A DNA stretch of 64,000 bases from Flavobacterium sp. Root420 (GCF_001427905.1 NZ_LMEF01000034.1:1-64000); one strand, 5' to 3'. Positions 33,763-43,276 are shown, numbered from the stretch's first letter. A program made the numbers and translations. Notes: generated by a model not told the origin, from the sequence alone.

Positions 33763-34791
33763 ATGTTAAAAAACGACCTATTTTTACGTGCCTTAAAAGG
33801 GGAAACTGTTCAACGTCCGCCAGTATGGATGATGCGTCAAGCCGGAAGATATTTACCAGAATTCATCGCTTTGCGTGATAAATACGATTTCTTTACCCGT
33901 TGTGAAACCCCTGAATTAGCGGCAGAAATTACGGTTCAGCCAATACGCAGAATTGCTCCGGATGCGGCCATTTTATTCTCAGATATTTTAGTGGTGCCAC
34001 GCGCAATGGGAATTCACGTGGAATTGAAAGATAATCTAGGGCCAATTATTCCTAACCCAATTCGCACAATGGAACAAGTAAATCAGGTTTTTGTTCCGGA
34101 TGTAAATGAAACTTTAGGTTATGTTTTTGATGCCATTAAATTGACTAAAGAAATGTTGAACGACGAAGTTCCATTAATTGGTTTCGCAGGTTCACCATGG
34201 ACAATTTTCTGTTATGCTGTTGAAGGAAAAGGATCTAAAAGCTTTGATACTGCAAAAGGTTTCTGTTTTTCAAACCCAGTTGCAGCACATACTTTATTAC
34301 AAAAAATCACTGATACAACTATTTTATATTTAAAAGAAAAGGTAAAATCAGGGGTTAATGCCGTTCAGATTTTTGATTCCTGGGGAGGAATGCTTTCTCC
34401 GGTTGATTATCAGGAATTCTCATGGAAATACATTAACCAGATCGTTGATGCTTTGGCCGAAGTTACCCCGGTTATTGTTTTCGGAAAAGGATGTTGGTTT
34501 GCTCTTGGCGAAATGGGTAAAAGTAAAGCTTCGGCATTGGGTGTAGACTGGACTTGTTCGGCTAGAAATGCACGTTATTTGTCTGGTGGAAACATTACTT
34601 TACAAGGAAACTTTGATCCGTCAAGATTGCTTTCTCCAATTCCAACCATCAAAAAAATGGTTCATGAAATGATTGACGAATTCGGAAAAGATAAATATAT
34701 TGTAAATTTAGGTCACGGAATTTTACCAAATATTCCTGTAGATCATGCAAAAGCGTTTATTGACGCGGTTAAGGAATACGAAGTGAAATAG
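33763..34791 (+). CDS. hemE: Uroporphyrinogen decarboxylase
   Basis: This 342-residue enzyme converts uroporphyrinogen III to coproporphyrinogen III. The N-terminal RPPVWMMRQAGRYLPE and the later FAGSPWTIFCY and VNLGHGILPNIP are family signatures, including the substrate-binding Arg residues. It stands between hemD and a small orphan gene on the same strand. Length is normal. Confidence 0.95.
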   Translation: MLKNDLFLRALKGETVQRPPVWMMRQAGRYLPEFIALRDKYDFFTRCETPELAAEITVQPIRRIAPDAAILFSDILVVPRAMGIHVELKDNLGPIIPNPIRTMEQVNQVFVPDVNETLGYVFDAIKLTKEMLNDEVPLIGFAGSPWTIFCYAVEGKGSKSFDTAKGFCFSNPVAAHTLLQKITDTTILYLKEKVKSGVNAVQIFDSWGGMLSPVDYQEFSWKYINQIVDALAEVTPVIVFGKGCWFALGEMGKSKASALGVDWTCSARNARYLSGGNITLQGNFDPSRLLSPIPTIKKMVHEMIDEFGKDKYIVNLGHGILPNIPVDHAKAFIDAVKEYEVK

Positions 34792-34797
34792 TTAATA

Positions 34798-34844
34798 GTT
34801 GATGGTTGATAGTTGTTAGAATCTCATAACTATCAACCATCAAC
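34798..34844 (+). terminator. 17-bp perfect hairpin after hemE
   Basis: Arms GTTGATGGTTGATAGTT (34798-34814) and AACTATCAACCATCAAC (34828-34844), 13-nt loop. Two more ACCATCAACTTAC words follow, so alternative pairings exist. It lies 7 bp past the hemE stop. No T run follows, so it may be a repeat rather than a true terminator. Confidence 0.6.
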
Positions 34845-34868
34845 TTACAACCATCAACTTACAAGAAA

Positions 34869-35246
34869 ATGCTCAACAAAGGCTTAAGAGACGACGAAGC
34901 AATCAGAATCGACAATGTTCTTAAAACATTGCGCTCTCTTGATTTTGTACCTCAGCCTTTGACCGATGATGAAAAATTTGATATTGAAAATCAATTAAAA
35001 GAATTTGGTTTAAACATTGAAACCTTAGTAGAATATCAAAATGAAGAATTAATTACATTATTAGTTCGATGTCATTTAGATTTTAATCAATTAGAGCAAT
35101 TTGCTGACTTTTTAATGCAATTTTCAATAGTTGAAAACTATAATTTTGAAAATAAAGCGCTAGTTCTTTACCAATATATTCAGCAAGAAAGCAAGGTTTT
35201 CTCCTTTGGAATAAATGCCAAAATCGCCTCGGCTAAAAACAAATAA
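34869..35246 (+). CDS. Small hypothetical protein in the heme cluster
   Basis: This 125-residue acidic, mostly helical protein has no signal peptide, Cys or known domain. It starts after the hemE hairpin, ends 2 bp before the GNAT gene and runs in the direction of the heme operon. Bacteroidota heme clusters often carry such an orphan here, but I do not recognise it. It could be an adaptor or a degradation tag target; nothing in the sequence decides. Confidence 0.7.
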   Translation: MLNKGLRDDEAIRIDNVLKTLRSLDFVPQPLTDDEKFDIENQLKEFGLNIETLVEYQNEELITLLVRCHLDFNQLEQFADFLMQFSIVENYNFENKALVLYQYIQQESKVFSFGINAKIASAKNK

Positions 35247-35247
35247 C

Positions 35248-35799
35248 ATGAGTTTTACGGATTGGAAAATAGATCGACTTCAACATGTTTCTCCCGAAGA
35301 GTTTTTCAAACTGATCGATAAGAATAGAAATCATATTGGGAAAACTTTTCCGGTGACGCTGGCCAATTCTGATTCCTTAAAGAAAGCTGAAGATTTTCTG
35401 GCAGTTAGTCATAACAAAGAAAAGAACAATGAAGGCTTTTATTTTTTCTCAAGAGACATCAAAACCAATGACTTAATTGGTTATTTATGTGTAAAAACGA
35501 TAGACTACCGTATTTCAAAATGTGAGTTAGGTTATTTTACCGATGAAGATTATCAGGGAAAAGGAATCACTTCAAAAATGGTTTCAGATGCACTTGAATT
35601 TTGTTTCAACGAATTGAAAATGAATAAGGTTTTTATCTGTACATCCGAAATTAATTTTGCAAGTCAGCGAGTTGCATTAAAACACAATTTCAAACAAGAA
35701 GGAATTTTACGGGACGAATTTAGAAATGGTGATGGCGAATTGCAGAACACTGTTTATTTCGGGTTGCTTAAATCAGAATACAATACTTATGAAAGATAA
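35248..35799 (+). CDS. GNAT-family N-acetyltransferase (RimJ/RimL type)
   Basis: This 183-residue protein has a GNAT fold with the CoA-binding YQGKGITSKMVSDAL segment near residues 108-122, and the YFTDEDYQGKG, VALKHNFKQEG and LRDEFRNGDGELQ phrases of RimJ/RimL-type acetyltransferases. The start at 35248 lies 1 bp past the preceding stop. Its end overlaps the hemF start by 11 nt, suggesting coupling. The substrate is unknown. Confidence 0.88.
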   Translation: MSFTDWKIDRLQHVSPEEFFKLIDKNRNHIGKTFPVTLANSDSLKKAEDFLAVSHNKEKNNEGFYFFSRDIKTNDLIGYLCVKTIDYRISKCELGYFTDEDYQGKGITSKMVSDALEFCFNELKMNKVFICTSEINFASQRVALKHNFKQEGILRDEFRNGDGELQNTVYFGLLKSEYNTYER

Positions 35800-36691
35800 A
35801 TTTTACGCATACTTACAAAATCTACAAGACCAGATCTGTGCCGAATTAGAAGCTGTTGACGGAACTGCAAAATTCCGTGAAGATCTTTGGAAACGTCCCG
35901 AAGGCGGCGGCGGAAGAACGCGCGTTATTGAAAACGGAAATGTCTTCGAAAAAGGTGGCGTAAACATTTCAGCCGTTCATGGAAAATTGCCTGAAGCGAT
36001 GCAGAAAATGTTTGGCGTTGGCGAAGCTGATTTCTTTGCTTGTGGATTAAGCTTGGTTTTACATCCCAAAAATCCCATGACACCAACAGTTCATGCCAAT
36101 TGGCGTTATTTTGAAATGTATGATGAACACGGAAAAGTAATCGAACAATGGTTTGGCGGTGGACAGGATCTAACACCTTATTATTTGTTTGAAGAAGATG
36201 CGACACACTTTCATCAAACGTGTAAAACGGCTTGTGACAAACATAATCCGGAGTTTTATCCGAAATATAAAAAACAATGTGATGCTTATTTTTGGAATGC
36301 TCACAGAAACGAAGCCCGCGGAATTGGCGGTTTGTTCTTTGATTATTGCAAAGCAAATGAGCAAATGTCGATGGAAGATTGGTTCAATTTTGTATCCGAA
36401 GTTGGAAATAGTTTCTTAGAAGCCTATGTTCCAATTGTGGAGAAAAGAAAAAATTTAGCCTATACGCCTGAAAACAGGAATTGGCAAGAAATTCGTCGTG
36501 GCCGTTATGTCGAATTCAATTTGGTTCATGACAAAGGCACTTTATTCGGTTTAAAAACCAACGGAAGAATTGAGAGTATCTTGATGAGTTTGCCTCCACA
36601 TGTGCAATGGGTTTACGATCATCACGCAGAAGCAGGAAGCGAAGAAGAAAAATTAGTAAATGTGCTGGAAAATCCGCGGGAATGGATTTAA
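35789..36691 (+). CDS. hemF: Oxygen-dependent coproporphyrinogen-III oxidase
   Basis: This 300-residue enzyme makes protoporphyrinogen IX using O2. The signature GGGGRTRVIENGNVFEKGGV and NWRYFEMYDEHG, WFGGGQDLTPYY occur, as does RGRYVEFNLVHDKGT. The ATG at 35789 is preferred because residues before it come from the overlapping GNAT frame. HemF rather than HemN, with HemJ nearby, implies an aerobic late pathway. Length is typical. Confidence 0.95.
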   Translation: MKDKFYAYLQNLQDQICAELEAVDGTAKFREDLWKRPEGGGGRTRVIENGNVFEKGGVNISAVHGKLPEAMQKMFGVGEADFFACGLSLVLHPKNPMTPTVHANWRYFEMYDEHGKVIEQWFGGGQDLTPYYLFEEDATHFHQTCKTACDKHNPEFYPKYKKQCDAYFWNAHRNEARGIGGLFFDYCKANEQMSMEDWFNFVSEVGNSFLEAYVPIVEKRKNLAYTPENRNWQEIRRGRYVEFNLVHDKGTLFGLKTNGRIESILMSLPPHVQWVYDHHAEAGSEEEKLVNVLENPREWI

Positions 36692-36783
36692 TAAATTGAA
36701 GCCAATATTCATTTAACTTCTTGTTAATCATAAATTTAAATTGTAATTTACTTTTAAATCTTCAATCTAAAATCTAAAATATT

Positions 36784-37686
36784 ATGGAAAAGAGAGAAAT
36801 GAACATTGCACAATTAGATCGCATGCATTCAGGAAAAGGATTTATTGCCGCATTGGATCAAAGTGGTGGAAGTACACCAAAAGCGTTAGCTCAATATGGC
36901 ATACAAGAAAGTAGTTTCACGAATGACGAAGAAATGTACACTCTTGTACATGAAATGAGAACCCGTATCATTAAAAGTCCTGCATTCAAAAGCGAATATA
37001 TCCTGGGAGCTATTTTGTTTGAAAATACTATGGATCGCAAAATCGACGGACAATGGACTGCCGATTATTTGTGGGAAAAGAAAAACATCGTTCCGTTTTT
37101 AAAAGTCGATAAAGGACTTGCTGATTTGGCCAATGGCGTACAGTTGATGAAACCGATTTCTAATTTAGAGGAACTGTTGACAAGAGCTGTAGAGAAAAAC
37201 GTTTTTGGAACCAAAATGCGTTCTGTTATTAAAGAAGCAAATGCCGAAGGAATTCGGGAAGTTGTAGAGCAACAATTTGCGGTTGGAAAACAAATATTTA
37301 CAAAAGGACTTGTGCCGATTATTGAACCAGAAGTTGATATTTACAGCACTGATAAAGAAAAGTCTGAAGAAATTCTAAAAGAAGAAATTAAGAAACAACT
37401 TAGCTTGTTGGATAAAGAGGTTAAAGTTATGCTGAAATTATCTATCCCGACTGTAAATGACTTTTACACAGATTTGATGTCTGATCCTCATGTTGTGCGT
37501 GTTGTGGCATTGTCGGGAGGATATTCAGAAGAAGAAGCCAATGCTAAACTGACGCAAAATCACGGATTGATTGCCAGTTTTTCAAGAGCATTGTCTGAAG
37601 GTCTTTCAGCTGGTCAGTCTAATGATGAATTTAATCAAAAACTTGATAAAACTATAAAAGCGATTTACGCAGCTTCCATTACCTAA
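36784..37686 (+). CDS. fda: Class I fructose-bisphosphate aldolase
   Basis: This 300-residue enzyme cleaves fructose-1,6-bisphosphate by a Schiff-base mechanism. The ALDQSGGSTPKAL start, IIEPEVDI and MLKLSIPT segments are landmarks, the last including the likely Schiff-base lysine. It is inserted between hemF and hemB, and its function is unrelated to heme. The neighbouring promoters were not clear. Gene order may be a flavobacterial peculiarity rather than functional coupling. Confidence 0.9.
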   Translation: MEKREMNIAQLDRMHSGKGFIAALDQSGGSTPKALAQYGIQESSFTNDEEMYTLVHEMRTRIIKSPAFKSEYILGAILFENTMDRKIDGQWTADYLWEKKNIVPFLKVDKGLADLANGVQLMKPISNLEELLTRAVEKNVFGTKMRSVIKEANAEGIREVVEQQFAVGKQIFTKGLVPIIEPEVDIYSTDKEKSEEILKEEIKKQLSLLDKEVKVMLKLSIPTVNDFYTDLMSDPHVVRVVALSGGYSEEEANAKLTQNHGLIASFSRALSEGLSAGQSNDEFNQKLDKTIKAIYAASIT

Positions 37687-37800
37687 AAATTAAAACAGTA
37701 AAAATTCTAATAAATGGATCGCTGATTAATGACTTGTTATTTCATCTGAATATTACACAATAAAAAATCTAAAATCAGCAATCAAAAATCTAAAATAGTT

Positions 37801-38799
37801 ATGTTCCCATTACAAAGAGGCAGAAGACTACGAGTAAATGAATCTATCCGTAGTTTAGTTCGCGAAACAACATTGAGTCCGAGTGATTTTATGTTTCCAA
37901 TGTTTATTGCAGAAGGCGAAAATTATAAAGTTGAAATTCCATCCATGCCGGGAATTTTTCGTCGCTCTATTGATTTGACCGTAGAAGAAGTAAAAGAAAT
38001 TTTTGCTTTAGGAATTCGCGCTGTCAACATTTACGTAAAAGTAGACGAATCACTCAAAGACAATACCGGAAAAGAAGCCTGGAATCCAAACGGATTAATG
38101 CAAAATGCTATTAAAGCCATAAAAGCCGCTTGTCCTGAAATGATTGTAATGCCTGATGTTGCCCTTGATCCCTATTCTATTTATGGTCACGACGGAATCA
38201 TAGAAAATGGCGATGTTGCCAATGATGCTACTAACGAAGCATTGGTAAAAATGGCCGTTTCACACGCACAAGCCGGAGCGGATTTTGTTGCACCAAGTGA
38301 TATGATGGACGGACGTATTTTGCGTTTGCGTCAGGGATTGGATGCTGCAGGTTTTCATAATGTTGGTATCATGAGTTATTCGGCTAAATATGCTTCTGCA
38401 TTTTATGGTCCGTTTCGCGATGCTTTGGATAGTGCTCCAAGAGAAGCTGATGTAGTGGTTCCGAAAGACAAAAAAACATACCAAATGGATTATGCCAATC
38501 GTATCGAAGCGATCAGAGAAACACTTATGGATGTTGAAGAAGGTGCAGATATGGTAATGGTAAAACCAGGAATTGCATATTTAGATATTGTACGTGAAGT
38601 AAAAAATGCCGTGAATGTTCCGGTAACTGTTTTTCATGTTTCAGGAGAATATGCCATGATTAAAGCTGCAGCTGAAAGAGGCTGGCTGGATAATGACAAG
38701 ATTATGATGGAGCAACTTTATTGCATTAAGCGTGCTGGAGCCAGTATTATCTCGACTTATTTTGCTAAAGAAGCAGCAATATTATTAAATAAGAAATAA
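37801..38799 (+). CDS. hemB: Porphobilinogen synthase, magnesium-type
   Basis: This 332-residue enzyme condenses two 5-aminolevulinates. Where zinc-dependent enzymes have a cysteine triad, this protein reads MPDVALDPYSIYGHDG, with Asp in place of Cys, so it should use Mg2+ rather than catalytic Zn2+. The two Schiff-base lysines lie in SYSAKYASAFYGP and MVMVKPGIAY. It ends 4 bp before a cytochrome gene on the same strand. Metal use is inferred from these residues. Confidence 0.93.
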   Translation: MFPLQRGRRLRVNESIRSLVRETTLSPSDFMFPMFIAEGENYKVEIPSMPGIFRRSIDLTVEEVKEIFALGIRAVNIYVKVDESLKDNTGKEAWNPNGLMQNAIKAIKAACPEMIVMPDVALDPYSIYGHDGIIENGDVANDATNEALVKMAVSHAQAGADFVAPSDMMDGRILRLRQGLDAAGFHNVGIMSYSAKYASAFYGPFRDALDSAPREADVVVPKDKKTYQMDYANRIEAIRETLMDVEEGADMVMVKPGIAYLDIVREVKNAVNVPVTVFHVSGEYAMIKAAAERGWLDNDKIMMEQLYCIKRAGASIISTYFAKEAAILLNKK

Positions 38800-38803
38800 A
38801 AGA

Positions 38804-39205
38804 ATGAAAAAAGTATTATTCTTATCTGCCGTTTTAGCTTTTGCATCTTGTAAAAAAGAAACAACTGAAAATCCTGATACAACCGCAACAGAAACCTATT
38901 CAGAAGGCGAATCGGCGGAAGCCAAAACACCGGAAGCTTTAGGAAAAGACATTTTTGAAGGAAAAGGAAATTGTGTTTCCTGCCATCAGACAGATCAAAA
39001 AATTATTGGCCCAAGTATTCAGGAAATCGGAAAAACGTATAAAGACAAAAAAGGGGATATTGTTACTTTCTTAAAAGGAAATGCGGACCCAATTGTTGAT
39101 CCGAGCCAGTTTTCGGTTATGAAAACTAATTTTCCGGTAACTCAGGCGATGTCTGATGAAGAATTAAAAGCAATTGAGGCTTATATTTACAGCAATACAA
39201 AATAA
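38804..39205 (+). CDS. Lipoprotein cytochrome c
   Basis: This 133-residue c-type cytochrome has a lipobox (FASC, C16), one heme site C57-V-S-C60-H61, and a methionine in the FSVMKTNFP stretch (M106) that is the likely axial ligand. It probably carries electrons at the outer face of the inner membrane. It starts 4 bp past hemB, so it is expressed with heme synthesis, a sensible pairing. The electron donor is not evident. Confidence 0.9.
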   Translation: MKKVLFLSAVLAFASCKKETTENPDTTATETYSEGESAEAKTPEALGKDIFEGKGNCVSCHQTDQKIIGPSIQEIGKTYKDKKGDIVTFLKGNADPIVDPSQFSVMKTNFPVTQAMSDEELKAIEAYIYSNTK

Positions 39206-39248
39206 GCACTATAACAATCAGGATTGTGTGAGATTTACACAACTGCTT

Positions 39249-39371
39249 GTCATCCTGGAACGAAGTGAGAGACTAAGTTTTGTTTTGGCTTTTAATCACA
39301 CAGGAGACGCGGAGGCGCAAAATTTTGTTTCACGCAGAATCTGCTTAAATCTGCAGAATCTGCGTGAAACA
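39249..39371. repeat. Repeat region with a 19-bp hairpin and a GTCATCCTGGAACGAAGTG word
   Basis: Arms TGTTTCACGCAGAATCTGC (39326-39344) and 39353-39371 pair with one mismatch. Upstream lies GTCATCCTGGAACGAAGTG, the same widespread word family seen inside crtY (15811-15841). Between the two is an ACACAGGAGACGCGGAGGCGC stretch. No gene is present. Confidence 0.75.
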
Positions 39372-39462
39372 ATAATCCTTTTAATTTTTCAATTTCCTGA
39401 TGACAGACTGTTGTCACACGACCATCGTAAATTTGAAATCAAACAAAATAATTTAACTAAAA

Positions 39463-39912
39463 ATGGATATTCAAAAATTTAGTATTATTGGGATTTCAGT
39501 ACGAACGACTAATGAAAATGGTCAATCAGGACAAGATATTCCTGCTCTTTGGAACAAATTTATGACGGAAGGGATTGCTGAAAGAATTCCGAATAAAATC
39601 GACAATTCTCTTTATTGTGTTTATACCGAATACGAAAAAGATCACACAAAACCTTACACAACCATTTTAGGGTGTCTGGTAAGCTCTTTAGATTTTATTC
39701 CGAAGGAAATGACAGGGAAAACTATTGAAAAAGCAACTTATCAAAAGTTTACTGCAAAAGGAAATCTTCATGAAAACATTGTTTTTAACGAATGGATGAA
39801 GATTTGGGATTCAGGTCTGAACAGAAGTTTTACCGCAGATTTTGAAATTTACGGAGAGAAAGCACAAAATCCGAAAAATGCCGAAGTCGATATTTTTATT
39901 GCAATTAAATAG
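39463..39912 (+). CDS. GyrI-like effector-binding domain protein
   Basis: This 149-residue cytoplasmic protein matches the GyrI-like/AraC effector-binding fold with no DNA-binding domain, similar to integron-associated effector-binding proteins. Landmarks are SVRTTNENGQSGQDIPALWNKF, VYTEYEKDH.KPYTTILG and the ending VDIFIAIK. These domains bind small amphipathic ligands. It is isolated and ends in a bidirectional terminator. The ligand is unknown. Confidence 0.85.
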   Translation: MDIQKFSIIGISVRTTNENGQSGQDIPALWNKFMTEGIAERIPNKIDNSLYCVYTEYEKDHTKPYTTILGCLVSSLDFIPKEMTGKTIEKATYQKFTAKGNLHENIVFNEWMKIWDSGLNRSFTADFEIYGEKAQNPKNAEVDIFIAIK

Positions 39913-39920
39913 ATAAAACA

Positions 39921-39948
39921 AAAACGGCGCTAAAATTAGCGCCGTTTT
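39921..39948. terminator. Bidirectional intrinsic terminator
   Basis: Stem AAAACGGCGCTA (39921-39932) / TAGCGCCGTTTT (39937-39948) with an AAAT loop and flanking A and T runs. It serves both the GyrI-like gene (plus) and the M13 peptidase gene (minus). Confidence 0.9.
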
Positions 39949-39964
39949 TTTATGCTTGTCAATA

Positions 39965-42025
39965 TTACCAGATTTTAACTCTTTTTGCTGGTTCTATATA
40001 CATTTTGTCTCCTGCTTTAATTCCGAAAGCCTGATAGAAAGTATCTAAATTCTGAATTGGCACCACCGCTCTGTACATCCCAGGAGAGTGCGGATCAGTT
40101 TTAACCTGACTTTTTATAGCCTCATCTCTTGATTTAGTTCTCCAAACCGTAGCCCATGAAATAAAGAAACGTTGTTCTGGCGTAAATCCGTCAATTAAAC
40201 CTGGATTTCCATTTGCTTTCAAATACAACTGCAAACCATCATAAGCTGCATTTGTACCTCCTAAATCACCAATGTTTTCTCCTAAAGTAAATTTACCATC
40301 TACGTGAATTCCCGGTAATGGCTCTAAAGCACTGTATTGTGCAGCAAGTTCACCTCCAAGAGTTGTAAATTGTTTTAAATCATCAGCAGTCCACCAGTCA
40401 ACAAGATTTCCGTCTGCATTATAACGTGCACCTGAATCATCAAAACCATGAGAGATTTCGTGACCGATAACAGCTCCAATTCCACCATAATTTACAGCTT
40501 CATCAGCTTGGTAATTGTAAAAAGGTGGTTGTAAAATCGCTGCAGGGAAAACAATCTCGTTATAAGATGGATTGAAATAAGCGTTTACCGTTTGTGGTGA
40601 CATTCCCCACTCTGTTTTATCAACTTGTTTACCTAATTTAGCAAGGTTTTCTGCGTAAGACCATTTTGATAAATTTTTCATGTTATCAAAATAAGTTCCG
40701 CCTTCACTAACATTTTTAAGTTCTAAAGCTGAATAATCTTTCCATTTATCAGGATATCCAATTTTAACTGTTAGCTTGTTCAATTTTTCAATAGCTTTTG
40801 TCTTAGTTTCAGCCGACATCCAAGGCAATGCATTGATTCTGTTTCTGTATGCCTGCATTACATTTGCAATCATGTTTTTAGCTTTATCCTTCGCTTCAGC
40901 AGGGAATAATTTCTCTACATAAAGTTTTCCTAAAGCTTCACCTGTTGCACCGTTGATTACCTGCAAAGCAACTTCCTCACACGGACGTTGTTTTAAAGCT
41001 CCTGTCAATGTTTTTCCGTAGAAATCAAAATTTGCATTTTCTATTTCTGTAGTCAACGTTGATGCCGCTCTGTTTAGTAACGACCATTTTAGGTACTCTT
41101 TCCACGCTTCTACTTTCTTTTCAGTAAAAGTCTTTTCTAAAGCGATCATATAACGAGGTTGAGCAACATTCACAGTATCTAATTTTGTCATTCCGATTCC
41201 GGTGAAATATTTATCCCATTGAATAGAAGGTGTATTCTTTTTCAAATCGGCAACCGCAGTTGGATTGTATTGTTTTCTTCTGTCTCTGCGTTCTACACGA
41301 TCTAATCTTGGTGCGGACATTTCAACCTCTAAAGCCAAAATTTGTTTTGCACTTTCTTTTGCTTTTGCAGGAGACTCTCCAATAAACTGCATCATTCGAG
41401 CCACGTGAACCTCATATTTTTCACGTTTTTCTTTAGAATCTTTATCATCAGAATTGTAATAATCCTTATCCGACAATCCTAAAGTTCCAGGACCTAAGTT
41501 AACTGAATTTTTATTACTGTTTTTCGCATCAGCTCCAACATAAACTCCAAAGAAACCAGCACCGCCCTGAGATTGCATTTCAGTAAGATAATTTTGTATA
41601 TCGGCTACATTTTTAATAGCGTCGATTTTTTTTAAGTAAGGCTGAAGCGGTGTAACTCCTCTTTTATTTCTTCCAACAGTATCCATGATCGTATTAAATA
41701 AAGCAATTGCCTTACCCTGATCTGTATTTGATTTATACTTTGGATCTTTTGAAGCTTCTTTTAAGATCGCCAATGAATTTTCGTCTGTTTTCTGACGTAG
41801 TTCATTAAAACTTCCCCATGAATTTCTATCACTCGGGATTTCAGTTTTTTCTAACCAGGTTCCGTTTACATAACGAAAAAAGTCGTCACCCGGACTAACT
41901 TTAGTATCCATATTCACAATATTGATACCCGGTTCTTTTGGTTTTGCATTTTGGGCCTGAACTGCAGTGAAAGTGAACATTGCAGAAACTACACAAAACA
42001 TAGGTTTAGTAAGCTGTTTAATCAT
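39965..42025 (-). CDS. M13-family (PepO/neprilysin-like) metalloprotease
   Basis: This 686-residue secreted zinc peptidase has a signal peptide (1-24, VQAQ), the zinc motif HEISH in VIGHEISHGFDDSG (about 522) and the third ligand in ENIGDLGG. The C-terminal CxxW motif of eukaryotic neprilysins is absent: the end reads YIEPAKRVKIW, as in bacterial PepO. Bacteroidota carry several such enzymes for peptide scavenging. No type IX sorting tail is present, so it is probably periplasmic. Confidence 0.93.
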   Translation of the reverse strand: MIKQLTKPMFCVVSAMFTFTAVQAQNAKPKEPGINIVNMDTKVSPGDDFFRYVNGTWLEKTEIPSDRNSWGSFNELRQKTDENSLAILKEASKDPKYKSNTDQGKAIALFNTIMDTVGRNKRGVTPLQPYLKKIDAIKNVADIQNYLTEMQSQGGAGFFGVYVGADAKNSNKNSVNLGPGTLGLSDKDYYNSDDKDSKEKREKYEVHVARMMQFIGESPAKAKESAKQILALEVEMSAPRLDRVERRDRRKQYNPTAVADLKKNTPSIQWDKYFTGIGMTKLDTVNVAQPRYMIALEKTFTEKKVEAWKEYLKWSLLNRAASTLTTEIENANFDFYGKTLTGALKQRPCEEVALQVINGATGEALGKLYVEKLFPAEAKDKAKNMIANVMQAYRNRINALPWMSAETKTKAIEKLNKLTVKIGYPDKWKDYSALELKNVSEGGTYFDNMKNLSKWSYAENLAKLGKQVDKTEWGMSPQTVNAYFNPSYNEIVFPAAILQPPFYNYQADEAVNYGGIGAVIGHEISHGFDDSGARYNADGNLVDWWTADDLKQFTTLGGELAAQYSALEPLPGIHVDGKFTLGENIGDLGGTNAAYDGLQLYLKANGNPGLIDGFTPEQRFFISWATVWRTKSRDEAIKSQVKTDPHSPGMYRAVVPIQNLDTFYQAFGIKAGDKMYIEPAKRVKIW

Positions 42026-42051
42026 TTTTCTTTATTGTTTTAGTATATATA

Positions 42052-42059
42052 CAAACGTA
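42052..42059 (-). promoter_or_regulatory. Putative -7 box of the M13 peptidase gene
   Basis: The minus strand reads TACGTTTG, matching TAnnTTTG, 26 bp before the ATG at 42025. No well-placed -33 TTG is visible. Confidence 0.45.
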
Positions 42060-42226
42060 TTGTTATTATTTTGAATACTATGTTAAAATTTACCAATAAT
42101 TATTCCCGTAATTTAACATTCAATTTTCGAATAGATTTAAGCGAAAAGTTTCATGAATATTATGTCCGGTTTTTCGGAATATTTGAAATTGTTTTTGGAA
42201 TATTTGTCAAAAGAAAAAATATAAAA

Positions 42227-43156
42227 GTGAGAGCAAAAATTCAGAATGCCTTTTCAGGAAAAATTGAAGCAATAGGATTTCCAATTTTGGCTTTATGCTG
42301 GGTAAGTTTTTTTTGGGGAACAACCTGGCTGGCATCAAAAGAAGCAGTTAGGCATATGCCTGGTCTTCAGGTAGCAACCATCCGTCAGTTTTTGGGCGGT
42401 TTGCTTTATGTTGGTTATTTTCTAATTAAAAAAGAACCCTGGCCAAAAGGCAAACAATGGAAAACGATTATTATTTTGTCTATACTAAATTTTGCCTTAA
42501 GCAACGGTTTAAGTACCTGGGGCGTAAAATATATCAGCAGCGGATTGGGTGCTATTATTAGTGCTCTTTTTCCGATTTGGATTATTATTATCAATTTTTT
42601 TAATGGCAAAAAAATTGCCAGAGTGGCTTTATTTGGAATTCTGATTAGTTTTGGTGGAATCTGTATTATTTTCATGGATTACTTATCTGATTTTTTAAAA
42701 CCTGATTTTCAATTCGGAATCATTTTAATGACGGCATCAACAATTACCTGGGCTTTCGGAATTTTGGAAACGAAGAAAAAAGCAGCCAGTTTTAATCCGT
42801 ATTTCAGTTTAGGCTTGCAAATGTTGATTTCGAGTGTGTTTTTATTTGGAATTACAGAAGTTTCAGGAACCAATATTCCATTGAGTGAAATCTCTATGAA
42901 TTCCTGGTGGGCGATAATCTATTTAATCATTATTGGTTCAGTCTTAACCTTCATCGCTTTTATTTATACGTTGCAGCATCTTCCAACAGAAATCAGCAGT
43001 ATCTATGTTTATATAAATCCGATTGTGGCAATGGTTTTAGGATCATTCATTTTTGGAGAAACGCTTACGCAGGCCATCGCCATTGGTGCAGCTGTAACTT
43101 TAGTTGGATTGTATCTGGTAAACAAATCTATTAGAAAGACTAAAAATTTAATTTAA
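42227..43156 (+). CDS. EamA-family (DMT) membrane transporter
   Basis: This is a roughly 309-residue protein with ten membrane helices in two EamA repeats. Each repeat shows the typical opening (ALCWVSFFWGTTWLASKEAV and ASTITWAFGILETKK) and closing (IYVYINPIVAMVLGSFIFGE) segments. DMT members export amino acids, nucleotides or drugs; the substrate cannot be predicted. I start at the GTG 42227, since earlier in-frame ATGs at 42080 precede a region that does not resemble the family. The real start could be either. Confidence 0.8.
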   Translation: MRAKIQNAFSGKIEAIGFPILALCWVSFFWGTTWLASKEAVRHMPGLQVATIRQFLGGLLYVGYFLIKKEPWPKGKQWKTIIILSILNFALSNGLSTWGVKYISSGLGAIISALFPIWIIIINFFNGKKIARVALFGILISFGGICIIFMDYLSDFLKPDFQFGIILMTASTITWAFGILETKKKAASFNPYFSLGLQMLISSVFLFGITEVSGTNIPLSEISMNSWWAIIYLIIIGSVLTFIAFIYTLQHLPTEISSIYVYINPIVAMVLGSFIFGETLTQAIAIGAAVTLVGLYLVNKSIRKTKNLI

Positions 43157-43159
43157 TCG

Positions 43160-43205
43160 CCACGAATTCAGGAATTAAAATGATAATAATTCGTGAATTC
43201 GTAGC
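43160..43205. repeat. Inverted repeat between the EamA and SCO genes
   Basis: Arms CACGAATTCAGGAATTA and TAATTCGTGAATTCGTAG pair with one mismatch around an 8-nt loop. The word CACGAATT recurs in the hairpin at 17225-17345. Confidence 0.75.
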
Positions 43206-43268
43206 CGTTAAAACCTTTACATCCTGTTAAAAGCAATACAGAATTAGCTTTTTAAAAACTGCTTTTTG

Positions 43269-43276
43269 TATTTTTG
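43269..43276 (+). promoter_or_regulatory. Putative SCO -7 box
   Basis: TATTTTTG matches TAnnTTTG and lies 15 bp before the ATG at 43292. No well-placed -33 element can be seen. Confidence 0.4.

Noticed and set aside
35925..36356. 143-residue minus-strand frame within hemF
   Set aside because: It is antisense to a fully conserved enzyme and has no recognisable domain or start context.
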